Source: Bin52 sp965243345
GTDB taxonomy: Bacteria; Pseudomonadota; Alphaproteobacteria; Thalassobaculales; Thalassobaculaceae
Length of the DNA stretch: 64,000 bases
NCBI GenBank assembly: GCA_965243345.1
Contig: CBDEUR010000003.1
Location: forward strand, 1,302,001 to 1,366,000
Reading direction: 5' to 3'
Under the pieces are notes generated by a model that did not search any database, was not told where the DNA came from, and worked only from the letters and a program-made list of their open reading frames with translations. Made by a program: the position numbers and the translations under genes. Below, piece after piece: positions 44,132 to 52,453 of the stretch. The number at the start of each line of letters is the position of its first letter. Position 1 is the first letter of the stretch.

Positions 44132-45133
44132 TCACAACAACCACTGCGGCAGCGGCAGGTCACGCTCGCGCAGGAATTCCGGATTGAAGATCTTGCTCTG
44201 GTAACGATGGCCCCAGTCGCACAGCACGGTGACGATGGTATGGCCCGGTCCCAGTCGCTCGGCAAGCCGGATCGCACCGGCGACGTTCACCCCGGTCGAT
44301 CCACCCATGCACAGGCCCTCGGCCTCGAACAGTTCGAAGACGACCTCGAGGGTCTCCTCGTCGCTGATCCGGAACCAGTCGTCGACCAGGGCGCCCTCCA
44401 AGTTGGCCGTTACGCGGCCCTGTCCGATCCCTTCCGTGATCGACGAGCCTTCCGACTTGAGTTCACCCCGGTCGTACCAGTCGAAGATGGCAGACCCCGG
44501 GGGATCGGCGACGCCGATGCGGATGTCCGGATTGCGTTCCTTCAGTGCCATTGACACGCCACCGAGCGTGCCGCCCGATCCGACGGAACAGACGAACCCG
44601 TCGACCGTTCCGTCGGTCTGTTCCCAGATTTCCGGGCCGGTGGTCTCGTAGTGACCACGCCGGTTGGCCACGTTGTCGAACTGGTTGGCCCAGATCGCCC
44701 CCCGGGGCTCGGTTGCTGCCAGTTCTTCGGCGACGCGACCGGACTGGCGGACGTAGTTGCCGGGATCCCTGTAGGGCACGGCCGGAACCAGCCGCAGGTC
44801 GGCGCCGCACAGGCGCACCATGTCGATCTTCTCCTGGCTCTGGGTCTCCGGCATGATGATGACCGACCGATAGCCGAGCGCCTTGCCGACAAGCGCGATG
44901 CCGATCCCGGTGTTGCCGGCGGTGCCCTCGACGATCACGCCGCCGGGACGCAACAGGTTGCGCTCCTCCGCGTCGCGGATGATCGCCAGCGCCGCGCGGT
45001 CCTTGACCGAGCCGCCCGGATTGAGGAACTCGGCCTTGCCCAGAATGGTGCACCCGGTGCGCTCGGATGCGCGGACAAGCCTGATGAGCGGAGTATTGCC
45101 GATACTGCCGACGAAGCCGTCTCGAATGTCCAT
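44132..45133 (-). CDS. cysK: Cysteine synthase family PLP enzyme
   Basis: 333 residues from ATG 45133; an in-frame codon at 45172 would add 13 less conserved residues. The PLP lysine is Lys44 (NPGGSVKDRAA), the substrate loop is EGTAGNTGIG (from 69), and the phosphate loop is SVGSGGTLGG. STGVNVAGAIRLA and a C-terminal WGHRYQSKIFNPEFL are typical. It should make cysteine from O-acetylserine and sulfide; the chain is slightly longer than classic CysK and could also use another sulfur or acyl-serine donor. It heads the operon cysK-sseA-GNAT. Confidence 0.88.
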   Translation of the reverse strand: MDIRDGFVGSIGNTPLIRLVRASERTGCTILGKAEFLNPGGSVKDRAALAIIRDAEERNLLRPGGVIVEGTAGNTGIGIALVGKALGYRSVIIMPETQSQEKIDMVRLCGADLRLVPAVPYRDPGNYVRQSGRVAEELAATEPRGAIWANQFDNVANRRGHYETTGPEIWEQTDGTVDGFVCSVGSGGTLGGVSMALKERNPDIRIGVADPPGSAIFDWYDRGELKSEGSSITEGIGQGRVTANLEGALVDDWFRISDEETLEVVFELFEAEGLCMGGSTGVNVAGAIRLAERLGPGHTIVTVLCDWGHRYQSKIFNPEFLRERDLPLPQWLL

Positions 45134-45579
45134 GGCGTGCGTCCCGGCGCTGGAATGGGTCTGATCTCGCACCGAAGCCTACAAAGCCCGCGCCGGCCAC
45201 TCCAGCACGAAGTCGCGGATAGCGGGCAGTTCCTGAACCGCGCATGCGTCGCCATGCCGGTCTCTTCTCACAGCGCCCCACGGCTCACGGACCCCGGGCA
45301 CCGCGTCAACCGACCGGACCCCGCGACATACCCATCGGGAATTCCGCGATTGGCGGGGTGCGGCAGCAGCCTTGCAGACCGGCACGTGACGCGGGCGTTC
45401 CGAAGCCGGGTCACGTTGCCGGCAGTGCAGGCGGAAGACGTGCAGGGGCTGCGAACATGCGGGTGCGGGTCGTGGGCATCGCCTGTTGCAGCCGACACCG
45501 GTCCCGCCCGGCGGTGGGCTGGCACATGCGCGGCCGGACCTGATAGTGTCCGGCCGCACCAGCGTGAAGGGTCGCTTCC
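45134..45579. other. Divergent intergenic region (cysK / CoA transferase)
   Basis: 446 bases between the leftward cysK operon and the rightward CoA transferase operon. All open frames across it look like chance frames in GC-rich DNA. It must contain two promoters, but I could not pick convincing -35/-10 pairs, and saw no T-box, riboswitch or repeat. Confidence 0.35.
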
Positions 45580-46758
45580 ATGTCCGACGAGACGAGCACG
45601 CCGCCGCTTCATGGCATCCGGGTTCTTGATCTGGGCCAGGGGGTTGCCGCGCCCTACTGCGGCCTGCTGCTGGCCCAGTACGGGGCCGATGTCATCAAGG
45701 TGGAGCCGCCCGGCGGGGACTGGATGCGGGGACTGGGCCAGCGCTACGGCGACCAGACCGCGTATTCGATCACCTACAACCTCGGCAAGCGGGGGATCGT
45801 CGTCGACCTCAAGGACCCCCGCGGCCTGGAGGTGGTGCGCAGGATCGCGGCACGCAGCGACGTCCTGCTGGAGAACTTCCGTCCCGGTGTGGTCAATCGG
45901 CTCGGCATCGGTTTCGATACCGTCAAGACCCTCAATCCGAAGATCCTCTACTGCTCGATCAGCGGCTTCGGGCAGGTCGGACCCTACGTGACACGGCCGG
46001 GATCGGATACCGTTCTGCAGGCGTTTTCCGGGCTGATCTCGATCAACCGGGATATCGAGGGACGGCCGCACCGGGTCGGCACGACCATGATTGACGCGCT
46101 CACCGGCATGAACGCCTTCCAGGCGGTGTCGATGGAACTGTTCGCGGGTGTGCGCAGTGCGAAACTGCTCGACGTCAGCCTGCTGCAGGCGGCGGCCAAC
46201 CTGCTGGCTCCGAATATCGTTGACCACTACCTGCGCGGAGGACCCGGACCCGTGCTGAACGCACCGGCGGGAACCTACCGGACCGCCGACGGCTGGGTTG
46301 CCGTTTCGCTGGTTCGCGAGGCCGACTTCGTCAGGCTGTGCGGCGCGCTTGGCTGCCCGGAACTGGTCGAGGACCCCAGGTTCGCCGATTTCCCGCTGCG
46401 CTCGCGCAATCTCGATGCCATCACCACCGCCCTGTCGGAGCGGTTCATCCTCCATGTGACCGCGCACTGGGTCGAGGCCTGCAGCGAGGCCGGTGTCCTG
46501 GTCAGCCCGGTCAATCACTTCGGCGACTGGATCGAGGACCCGCAGGTTCACGCCGCCTGTGGTCATGCCCCGGTCAACCAGCCCGAGACCGGCGAGGTCC
46601 CGGTTCCGAGACTGCCCGCTGGCAGGCCCATGTGCGGGACAGCCCCCGCGATGGGGACGCACAGCCGCGAAATCCTGACCGAACTGGCCTATACCGGAGT
46701 CGAACAGGACGGGCTGTTCGCCGACGGCGTGATCACACAGGCAGGAGCGGCAGCATGA
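45580..46758 (+). CDS. CoA transferase family III (CaiB/BaiF-type)
   Basis: 392 residues. It begins PLHGIRVLDLGQGVAAPYCGLLLAQYGADVIKVE, the family N-terminus, and has the catalytic Asp143 in TRPGSDTVLQAFSG. LLENFRPGVVNRLGIGFD is another family marker. These enzymes move CoA between carboxylic acids through an aspartyl-CoA anhydride. It overlaps a MaoC-type hydratase gene by four bases, the pair resembling mesaconyl-CoA or short dicarboxylate routes, where a CoA transferase and a hydratase act in turn. Substrate remains unproved. Confidence 0.87.
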   Translation: MSDETSTPPLHGIRVLDLGQGVAAPYCGLLLAQYGADVIKVEPPGGDWMRGLGQRYGDQTAYSITYNLGKRGIVVDLKDPRGLEVVRRIAARSDVLLENFRPGVVNRLGIGFDTVKTLNPKILYCSISGFGQVGPYVTRPGSDTVLQAFSGLISINRDIEGRPHRVGTTMIDALTGMNAFQAVSMELFAGVRSAKLLDVSLLQAAANLLAPNIVDHYLRGGPGPVLNAPAGTYRTADGWVAVSLVREADFVRLCGALGCPELVEDPRFADFPLRSRNLDAITTALSERFILHVTAHWVEACSEAGVLVSPVNHFGDWIEDPQVHAACGHAPVNQPETGEVPVPRLPAGRPMCGTAPAMGTHSREILTELAYTGVEQDGLFADGVITQAGAAA

Positions 46759-47237
46759 CCGATCAGTTCGACCCCGCGGACCATCGCTACCCGGTGTCAC
46801 TCTATTTCGAGGACCTGGAAATCGGTACGCGCTACTACATTCCGTCACGGACCCTGGGGGAGGCCAACTTTGCCGCGTTTCAGACGGCATCGGCGGACAA
46901 CCATCCGATCCACTACGACATCGAGTACTGTCGCGCCCGGGGATATCCCAACCTGCTGGCTCACGGGTTCCAGGTCCTGATCCAGACCGCGGCCGGAGCG
47001 GGTGCGCTGGCGCATGTGATGAGCGATTCGCTGATCGCGTTTCTCGAGCAATCATCGAAATTCCTGGCCCCGGTCTACGCCGGTGATACCGTCTACCCAG
47101 AGCTCGAGATCATCGCACTCAAGCCCCAGCGCACCACCGGTGTGGTCACGGTCCGTTCGACGGTTCACAACCAGCGCCGGGAACGTGTCCTGGAAGGAAC
47201 CCAGTCCTATCTCGTGCGCAGGCGTGCCGCGTCCTGA
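46755..47237 (+). CDS. MaoC-family enoyl-CoA hydratase
   Basis: 160 residues from ATG 46755, overlapping the CoA transferase stop; upstream in-frame codons lie inside that gene. The R-hydratase motif ASADNHPIHYDIEY gives catalytic Asp48 and His53, and the oxyanion region is GYPNLLAHGFQV. It is a complete single hotdog domain, unlike the split pair at 16 kb. It likely hydrates an enoyl-CoA or mesaconyl-type CoA ester made by its partner. Confidence 0.85.
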   Translation: MTDQFDPADHRYPVSLYFEDLEIGTRYYIPSRTLGEANFAAFQTASADNHPIHYDIEYCRARGYPNLLAHGFQVLIQTAAGAGALAHVMSDSLIAFLEQSSKFLAPVYAGDTVYPELEIIALKPQRTTGVVTVRSTVHNQRRERVLEGTQSYLVRRRAAS

Positions 47238-47355
47238 CCCCGAAAACTTGTCAGGGACGCCCTCCGCCGGTAAGGAACCGCGGATGCCCCCGGTTTCCGG
47301 CCTTGGCCGGTCCCGCCCCGCCGGCGGCGCGCGCACCTGACGAGGACGTGAAGGC

Positions 47356-49149
47356 ATGGCGGCAATCGAGCAGCTGTCTGACGGGGTCAATCAGGAGAGT
47401 CCCGATCCCGTAGGAGACATGCTCAAGGCGGCGCGGAGCGCACTGCTTACGGTTGGCCTGTTCAGCCTGGCGGTGAACCTCGCCATCCTGGTGATGCCGT
47501 TCTACATGTTCAGTGTCTTCTTCCAGGTCCTTCCGAGCGAAAGTCTGAGCACGCTTGGCTGGCTCGCCCTGATGGTGGTGGTGGTCCTGCTGGTGCAGAT
47601 GGCGATCGACATCGCGAGATCACGGATGCTCGCCCACGTGGCGCGGTGGATCGACGGCCAGGTCGGCAACAGGCTGTTTGCCATCTCCATCGAGCGGTCG
47701 CTCCGGCGCGATTCAGTTGCGGATGTCTCGTTGCTGCGCAACCTGCAGGAGCTGCGTACCTTTCTTTCGGGTCCACAGGTATTCGCGGTGATGGACGCGC
47801 CGTGGGTACCGATCTTCATCCTCGTGCTGTTCCTGATGAACTTCTACATCGGGCTTGCGGCACTGGCCGTCACCCTGATCGCCCTGGGGCTGGCCCTTGC
47901 CTCGCGCTTCAGTACCATCGGCATGCGGCGCGAGGCCGGCCAGATCGACCGGCAGGCAACGGCGTTCGCCGACATGGCCATCCGGGATGCCGATACGATC
48001 GAGGCCCTCGGAATGACGCGGCGGGTCATTCGTCGATGGCGCCAGCAGAACGACCGTGTCATCGACATGCAGGGCGTCGTGAGCCGGAAGGCGGGCACCT
48101 ACTTCGCCTTTATCAAGATGAGCCGGATGGGTTCGCTTGCCGCTGTCATGACGGTGGCCGCGGTGCAGATGCTCTCGCCCGACTCGGACATGGAACCCGG
48201 GGTGATGATGGCGGCCCTGCTGCTGGTCGGCCGATGCATCATGCCGCTCGAGATGCTGATCAACTCGTGGGACAACATCGCCCGGGCCGGACAGTGTCTG
48301 AAGGGGCTCCGCGAGATCCTGAAGTCGAGGTCGGGTCGGTGGATCGAGTCCATCACCCCGCCGGAGACTCGCGGCCGGCTCGACGTGCTGCACGCGGCTT
48401 ACCGGCCGCCCAACGCGTCGCGGTTGATCCTGAACCGCGTGACCTTCACGCTGCAGCCGGGCGAATCCCTCGGCATCATCGGACACACCGCTGCCGGAAA
48501 GTCGACGCTCGCGCGGCTGCTGACCGGTATCGAGGCACCTTCGGCGGGTGACGTCAGGCTGGACGGCACCATGCTGAACGCATGGCCGGCCCAGGAGCGG
48601 GGCCGCGTGGTCGGCTATCTGCCGCAGCGGGTCGAACTGATGGCCGGAACGGTGTTCGAGAACGTCACCCGGTTCGAGACCGACGCGACAGAGGGCGCCG
48701 CCTGGAAGGCGATCGATCTCGCCGGTGTGCGTACCATGGTCGAAGGACTCTCACACGGTCTCGAGACCGAGGTGGGCGAGGGCGGCGGGTTTCTTTCCGG
48801 CGGCCAGAGACAGGGACTCGGCCTTGCCCGCGCGGTCTACGGCAACGTGAAGTTGCTGGTCCTTGACGAGCCCAACTCCAGTCTGGACATGGAGGGCGAG
48901 GCGGCGCTGGGGAGCGCGCTCAAGGCCCTGAAGGCACAGGGAACCACCGTCGTTGTGATCCTGCACAGACCCAGTATCCTGCATCATGTCGACCATATCC
49001 TGGTGCTGAACCAGGGCACGGTCGAGAAGGTCGCTCCCCGGGACGAAATGCTGCCGCTGCTCAGGCGGATCTCGGGTACGGTCGGGGAACGACCGGAAGC
49101 CTCCAGCGATCCTCCGCAACAGCCTCCCCAGGTCGAACGCGGAGACTGA
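47356..49149 (+). CDS. Type I secretion ABC exporter (PrtD-like)
   Basis: 597 residues, the PrtD/AprD size. An N-terminal membrane domain has spans near 32-55 and 65-85 and a pair near 150-185; PQVFAVMDAPWVPIFILVLFLM and GRCIMPLEMLINSWDNIARAG are family blocks. The ABC domain follows: Walker A GHTAAGKST, PQRVELMAGTVFENV, signature LSGGQRQGLGLARAV, Walker B LLVLDEPNSSLD, and ILHRPSILHHVD. There is no C39 peptidase domain. No HlyD-type adaptor, TolC or repeat-in-toxin substrate is encoded in the window, so its partners must be elsewhere. Confidence 0.87.
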   Translation: MAAIEQLSDGVNQESPDPVGDMLKAARSALLTVGLFSLAVNLAILVMPFYMFSVFFQVLPSESLSTLGWLALMVVVVLLVQMAIDIARSRMLAHVARWIDGQVGNRLFAISIERSLRRDSVADVSLLRNLQELRTFLSGPQVFAVMDAPWVPIFILVLFLMNFYIGLAALAVTLIALGLALASRFSTIGMRREAGQIDRQATAFADMAIRDADTIEALGMTRRVIRRWRQQNDRVIDMQGVVSRKAGTYFAFIKMSRMGSLAAVMTVAAVQMLSPDSDMEPGVMMAALLLVGRCIMPLEMLINSWDNIARAGQCLKGLREILKSRSGRWIESITPPETRGRLDVLHAAYRPPNASRLILNRVTFTLQPGESLGIIGHTAAGKSTLARLLTGIEAPSAGDVRLDGTMLNAWPAQERGRVVGYLPQRVELMAGTVFENVTRFETDATEGAAWKAIDLAGVRTMVEGLSHGLETEVGEGGGFLSGGQRQGLGLARAVYGNVKLLVLDEPNSSLDMEGEAALGSALKALKAQGTTVVVILHRPSILHHVDHILVLNQGTVEKVAPRDEMLPLLRRISGTVGERPEASSDPPQQPPQVERGD

Positions 49150-49150
49150 C

Positions 49151-49166
49151 CCCGGAGCACTCCGGG
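49151..49166. terminator. Short hairpin after the exporter gene
   Basis: CCCGGA and TCCGGG form a 6-bp stem with loop GCAC starting two bases after the stop, followed by TTCA. It may be a weak terminator; the next gene starts only 36 bases on. Confidence 0.35.
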
Positions 49167-49201
49167 TTCACGGGGGGACTGACGGTCCACGGGAGGAAAC
49201 C

Positions 49202-50137
49202 ATGCGTGCAGGCTTCATCGGGCTCGGAACCATGGGCGGTTCCATGGCACTCAACCTCGCCCGGGCGGGACATGAACTCGTGGTCCATGACGCCCGACCC
49301 GCCGTGGCGGAACCCCATTGCGCCGAGGGTGCGACGTGGGCCGCATCGACGGTCGAAGTCGCCCGGGCCGTTGATGTCGTGTTCCTTTCCCTGCCGGGCC
49401 CACCAGAGGTCACGGCCGTGACGACCGGTCCCGGGGGCCTGCTCGAGCACCTTGCGCCCGGCAGCACCGTGTTCGACCTGTCGACCAACTCACCGACCGT
49501 CGTGCGAAACCTGCACGCCAGTCTGGCCGAACGCGACATCAGCCTGCTTGACGCGCCGGTCAGCGGTGGACCGGCTGGAGCCCGGTCCGGAAAACTCGCA
49601 ATCTGGGTCGGCGGTGACAGGGATCGGTTCGATCGCTACCGCTCGCTGCTCGACGCCATGGGGGACCAGGCGGCATACATCGGACCCATCGGGGCCGGTT
49701 CAATTGCCAAGCTCGTGCACAACTGTGCCGGCTACACGGTGCAGGCCGCGCTCGGAGAGGTGTTTTCGCTCGGAGTGAAGGCCGGGCTGGAACCGCTGGC
49801 ACTGTGGGAGGCGGTTCGCCAGGGCGTGCTCGGGCGCCGCCGGACCTTCGACGGGCTGATCGGCCAGTTCCTTCCCGGCAGCTACGAGCCCGCGGCCTTT
49901 GCCCTGCGCCTGGCCCACAAGGATGTCTCGCTGGCGACGGCGCTCGGACGGGAGTTCGCGGTTCCGATGCGGATCTCCAACCTCACGCTCGAGGAAATGA
50001 CCGAAGCGATGAACCGCGGCTGGGGCGAGATGGACTCGCGGGTATCGATGAAGCTGCAGCTGGAACGCTCCGGTATCGACGTGGCTGTCGATGCCGATCG
50101 CATCCGCGCCGCCCTCGAACGCGACCCGCCGCTGTAG
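49202..50137 (+). CDS. 3-hydroxyisobutyrate dehydrogenase-family NAD(P)-dependent oxidoreductase
   Basis: 311 residues with a strong GGGAGG ribosome site. The Rossmann motif is GFIGLGTMGGSMALNLARAGH (4-24), the substrate-binding motif DAPVSGGPAGARSGKLAIWVGG, and the catalytic Lys170 lies in GAGSIAKLVHNC. The C-terminal helical domain has LRLAHKDVSLATALGRE. It should oxidise a beta-hydroxy acid to the semialdehyde or the reverse. It may act with the CoA transferase/MaoC pair, since these produce and use hydroxy acids, but it is separated from them by the exporter. Confidence 0.87.
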   Translation: MRAGFIGLGTMGGSMALNLARAGHELVVHDARPAVAEPHCAEGATWAASTVEVARAVDVVFLSLPGPPEVTAVTTGPGGLLEHLAPGSTVFDLSTNSPTVVRNLHASLAERDISLLDAPVSGGPAGARSGKLAIWVGGDRDRFDRYRSLLDAMGDQAAYIGPIGAGSIAKLVHNCAGYTVQAALGEVFSLGVKAGLEPLALWEAVRQGVLGRRRTFDGLIGQFLPGSYEPAAFALRLAHKDVSLATALGREFAVPMRISNLTLEEMTEAMNRGWGEMDSRVSMKLQLERSGIDVAVDADRIRAALERDPPL

Positions 50138-50685
50138 CGGACGCCCGTCCGTGACCGCCGCGTGATTCCCGGAAACGGGAGCGCGCGTTGGCGGCGCCAT
50201 CACCTATGCGTGGCAACAATCCCGTACCTGCCCCTGTCCTGTCCGGGGCTCGCTGCGACTGCTGCTGGGCCGGACCGCGGCTGGTCAGGATGCGAAACCG
50301 CACCTGCGTGCTCGTCAACCACGAACGTGTCCACTGTCCCGACCGTCGGCGCCGGAACCGGGACCTGTTTCCACTCGATCCGCCGGGACGGACCGGCAGT
50401 TCATTCGCCCCGGGCCGGTTTCCGCCCAGTTGGGCAGCGAACCCGCGTTGTCCGAAGACAGGACACGGGCGCGATGCGGCAAGAGGATCAGGCGGGAAGC
50501 TGCAACCCGCGCGCGCCCACAACAATGGTGTGCCCAACCCGGCGGGCTGAACCACCTGCCGGATCTCGATCCATGCCGGTGCATCCGGTTCACGTGCGTA
50601 CCGGTCGTCGCTGTCACGTGGCCGGGAACGCCCCCGGACCCTATACTTGGGAGAACCGGCCCCTGGCGTGTTGAGGAGACGAGCA
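50138..50685. other. Gene-free region before the MetE-like gene
   Basis: 548 bases in which no frame shows a recognisable protein. Just before the next gene a good -10 hexamer TATACT lies at 50642-50647, without a clear -35, about 40 bases ahead of the start codon, and AGGAG precedes the ATG. No repeat, IS end or riboswitch was recognised. Confidence 0.4.
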
Positions 50686-51753
50686 ATGGCGATTTCCATT
50701 CCCACCGAACCGATCGGCAGCGTGCCCCGTCCCGACTACCTGATCGAGGCCATGACGGCCCATGCGGGCGGAACACTCGACGAAGCGGGCCTGGCCGGCG
50801 CGACGGAACGCGCGATAGCCGAGACGATCGCCGAAATGGAAGCGACGGGCTCTCCCGTCATTACCGACGGCGAGCAGTCGAAACCGAGCTTTGCGACCTA
50901 CCCGCTCGCCGGGCTGACGACGCTTGCGCCCGACGGTGTGATAATCCCGTTCGAGGACGGGCACACCCGCCAACTGCCGGTGCTGACCGCCGGGCCGTTC
51001 CGCTACACGACCTATTCCGGGAGCTACGTGAAGGCGGCCAGAGCCCATACCGGCCTGCCGGTCAAACAGGCGGTAATCGCGCCCTCGGCGATCTCCCTGA
51101 TCTATCCCCAGGACGGGATCGGCGACTATCCGCAGGACGCTTTTCTCGCCGACCTCGTGGACGAGTGCGAGAAGGACATCCGTTCGGCGTTTGACGCCGG
51201 CGCCGACAGCGTACAGATCGACTTCACCGAGGGTCGGCTGTGCTGCAAGCTCGATCCGTCGCGCGGGCTGCTTCGCCAGTTCGTGGCACTGAACAACCAG
51301 GTGCTCGCGCGTTTCTCCGACGCCGAGCGCGCCCGTATCGGGGTGCACACCTGCCCCGGCGGAGACCAGGATTCGACCCATTCGGCCGATGTCGACTACG
51401 CCGAGCTGTTGCCCGACCTGTTCGGGATCAACGCCGGGCGGTTTTTCGTGCAGATGGCGAGCGAGGCCGATCGCGGCCGTGCGCTCGATATCATTGCCCG
51501 CGAGAGGCGGTCCGGTCAGGTCGTCTATGTCGGCGTCACCGACCCCATCGACCCGCGCATCGAAAGCGCCGAAGAGGTATGCGCGCGCATTCTGGAAGCG
51601 GCGGAGCATCTGGGAACAGAGGGGCTCGGCAGCACCGACGACTGCGGGTTCTCGCCGTTCGGCGATGATATCTCGACCGCGCGCGAGACCGCCTTTGCCA
51701 AGATCCGGGCCCGGATCGAAGGCACGAAGCTTGCCGAAGCCCGCCTCGGCTGA
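50686..51753 (+). CDS. Cobalamin-independent methionine synthase catalytic-domain homologue
   Basis: 355 residues from ATG 50686, matching only the C-terminal catalytic half of MetE. The start IPTEPIGSVPRP, and VITDGEQSKPSF, are typical of the family. Zinc ligands are His221 and Cys223 (GVHTCPGG) and Cys320 (STDDCGFSPF). These short MetE-like proteins methylate or demethylate thiols other than, or besides, homocysteine, or process methylated compounds. It stands alone, with gaps on both sides. The methyl donor is unknown; the missing N-terminal half makes a standard folate-dependent MetE reaction unlikely. Confidence 0.85.
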   Translation: MAISIPTEPIGSVPRPDYLIEAMTAHAGGTLDEAGLAGATERAIAETIAEMEATGSPVITDGEQSKPSFATYPLAGLTTLAPDGVIIPFEDGHTRQLPVLTAGPFRYTTYSGSYVKAARAHTGLPVKQAVIAPSAISLIYPQDGIGDYPQDAFLADLVDECEKDIRSAFDAGADSVQIDFTEGRLCCKLDPSRGLLRQFVALNNQVLARFSDAERARIGVHTCPGGDQDSTHSADVDYAELLPDLFGINAGRFFVQMASEADRGRALDIIARERRSGQVVYVGVTDPIDPRIESAEEVCARILEAAEHLGTEGLGSTDDCGFSPFGDDISTARETAFAKIRARIEGTKLAEARLG

Positions 51754-52027
51754 AGCCGACAGCGGGACGGGAACGGAGGCGGCGCGCGGTTGCGTAGCAC
51801 GCGCTGCCGTGGGGCTGCTGTCACGGAATACACATGATCGGGCCAGGCAACGACGGAACCGGTGCCACTGAACTGTCGATCACGAAGCCGATACGCCCGG
51901 TTCCGGCGCCACCACACGGTCTTCAGCCCGAAGGGGTCCCGGCGGCTTTCGTTCCCGTCGCGCGTGCGCGCGCCCGGGCCGGCGCTGTCCACCCCCGGTC
52001 AGTTCCCCAGTGCCTGGCAGGACCCGC

Positions 52028-52453
52028 TCAGGACCTGAGCGCGCGGAGTACGGCGTCAAATGCCAGCAGCACACACTCGTGCCTGGAGGGGACCCGTGAC
52101 ACCGGTGCGAAGACCTTCAGCCGCGCCCAGGGCAGGTCCCTGCTTTCGCCGCCAAGGTAGTCCTGCAGGGTGCCGCGAACGGCTGCAACCTCGCTCTCCG
52201 TGATCCCCACGGCTTCTTCGGCAATGATCTCCGCTGCCGCCTCGCACAACGCGCAGCCGCGCACCCTGTGACCGATGCGCGCGATGCGGTCGTCCTCGAG
52301 GTCCAGGTCCATGGTGACGCGATCACCGCACAGCGGGTTGTCGGCACGAGCACTCCGGTCCGGGGCATCAAGACGGCCACGGTCGCGTCCGCGCCTGGCC
52401 ATCGTAATGATGTCACGGTGGTAGAGCTCGTCGAGGAACGAGGTGTCACTCAT
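52028..52453 (-). CDS. SufU/IscU-like iron-sulfur scaffold protein
   Basis: 141 residues. The scaffold ligand set is intact: Cys42 and Asp44 in NPLCGDRV, Cys67 (with Cys70) in RGCALCEAA, and Cys127 in SRHECVLLAFDA. SufU proteins bind zinc or a cluster through the same Cys-Asp-Cys-Cys spacing. SRDLPWARLKVFAPV gives the insertion typical of SufU rather than IscU. It overlaps the MoeA/MobA-like fusion gene by four bases and is last in a maturation operon for a molybdenum hydroxylase. A role in supplying the two [2Fe-2S] clusters of CoxS, or sulfur to the cofactor, is plausible inference. Confidence 0.8.
   Translation of the reverse strand: MSDTSFLDELYHRDIITMARRGRDRGRLDAPDRSARADNPLCGDRVTMDLDLEDDRIARIGHRVRGCALCEAAAEIIAEEAVGITESEVAAVRGTLQDYLGGESRDLPWARLKVFAPVSRVPSRHECVLLAFDAVLRALRS

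Noticed and set aside
45268..47055. A 595-codon open frame on the minus strand
   Set aside because: It is antisense to the CoA transferase and MaoC genes and has no recognisable domain.
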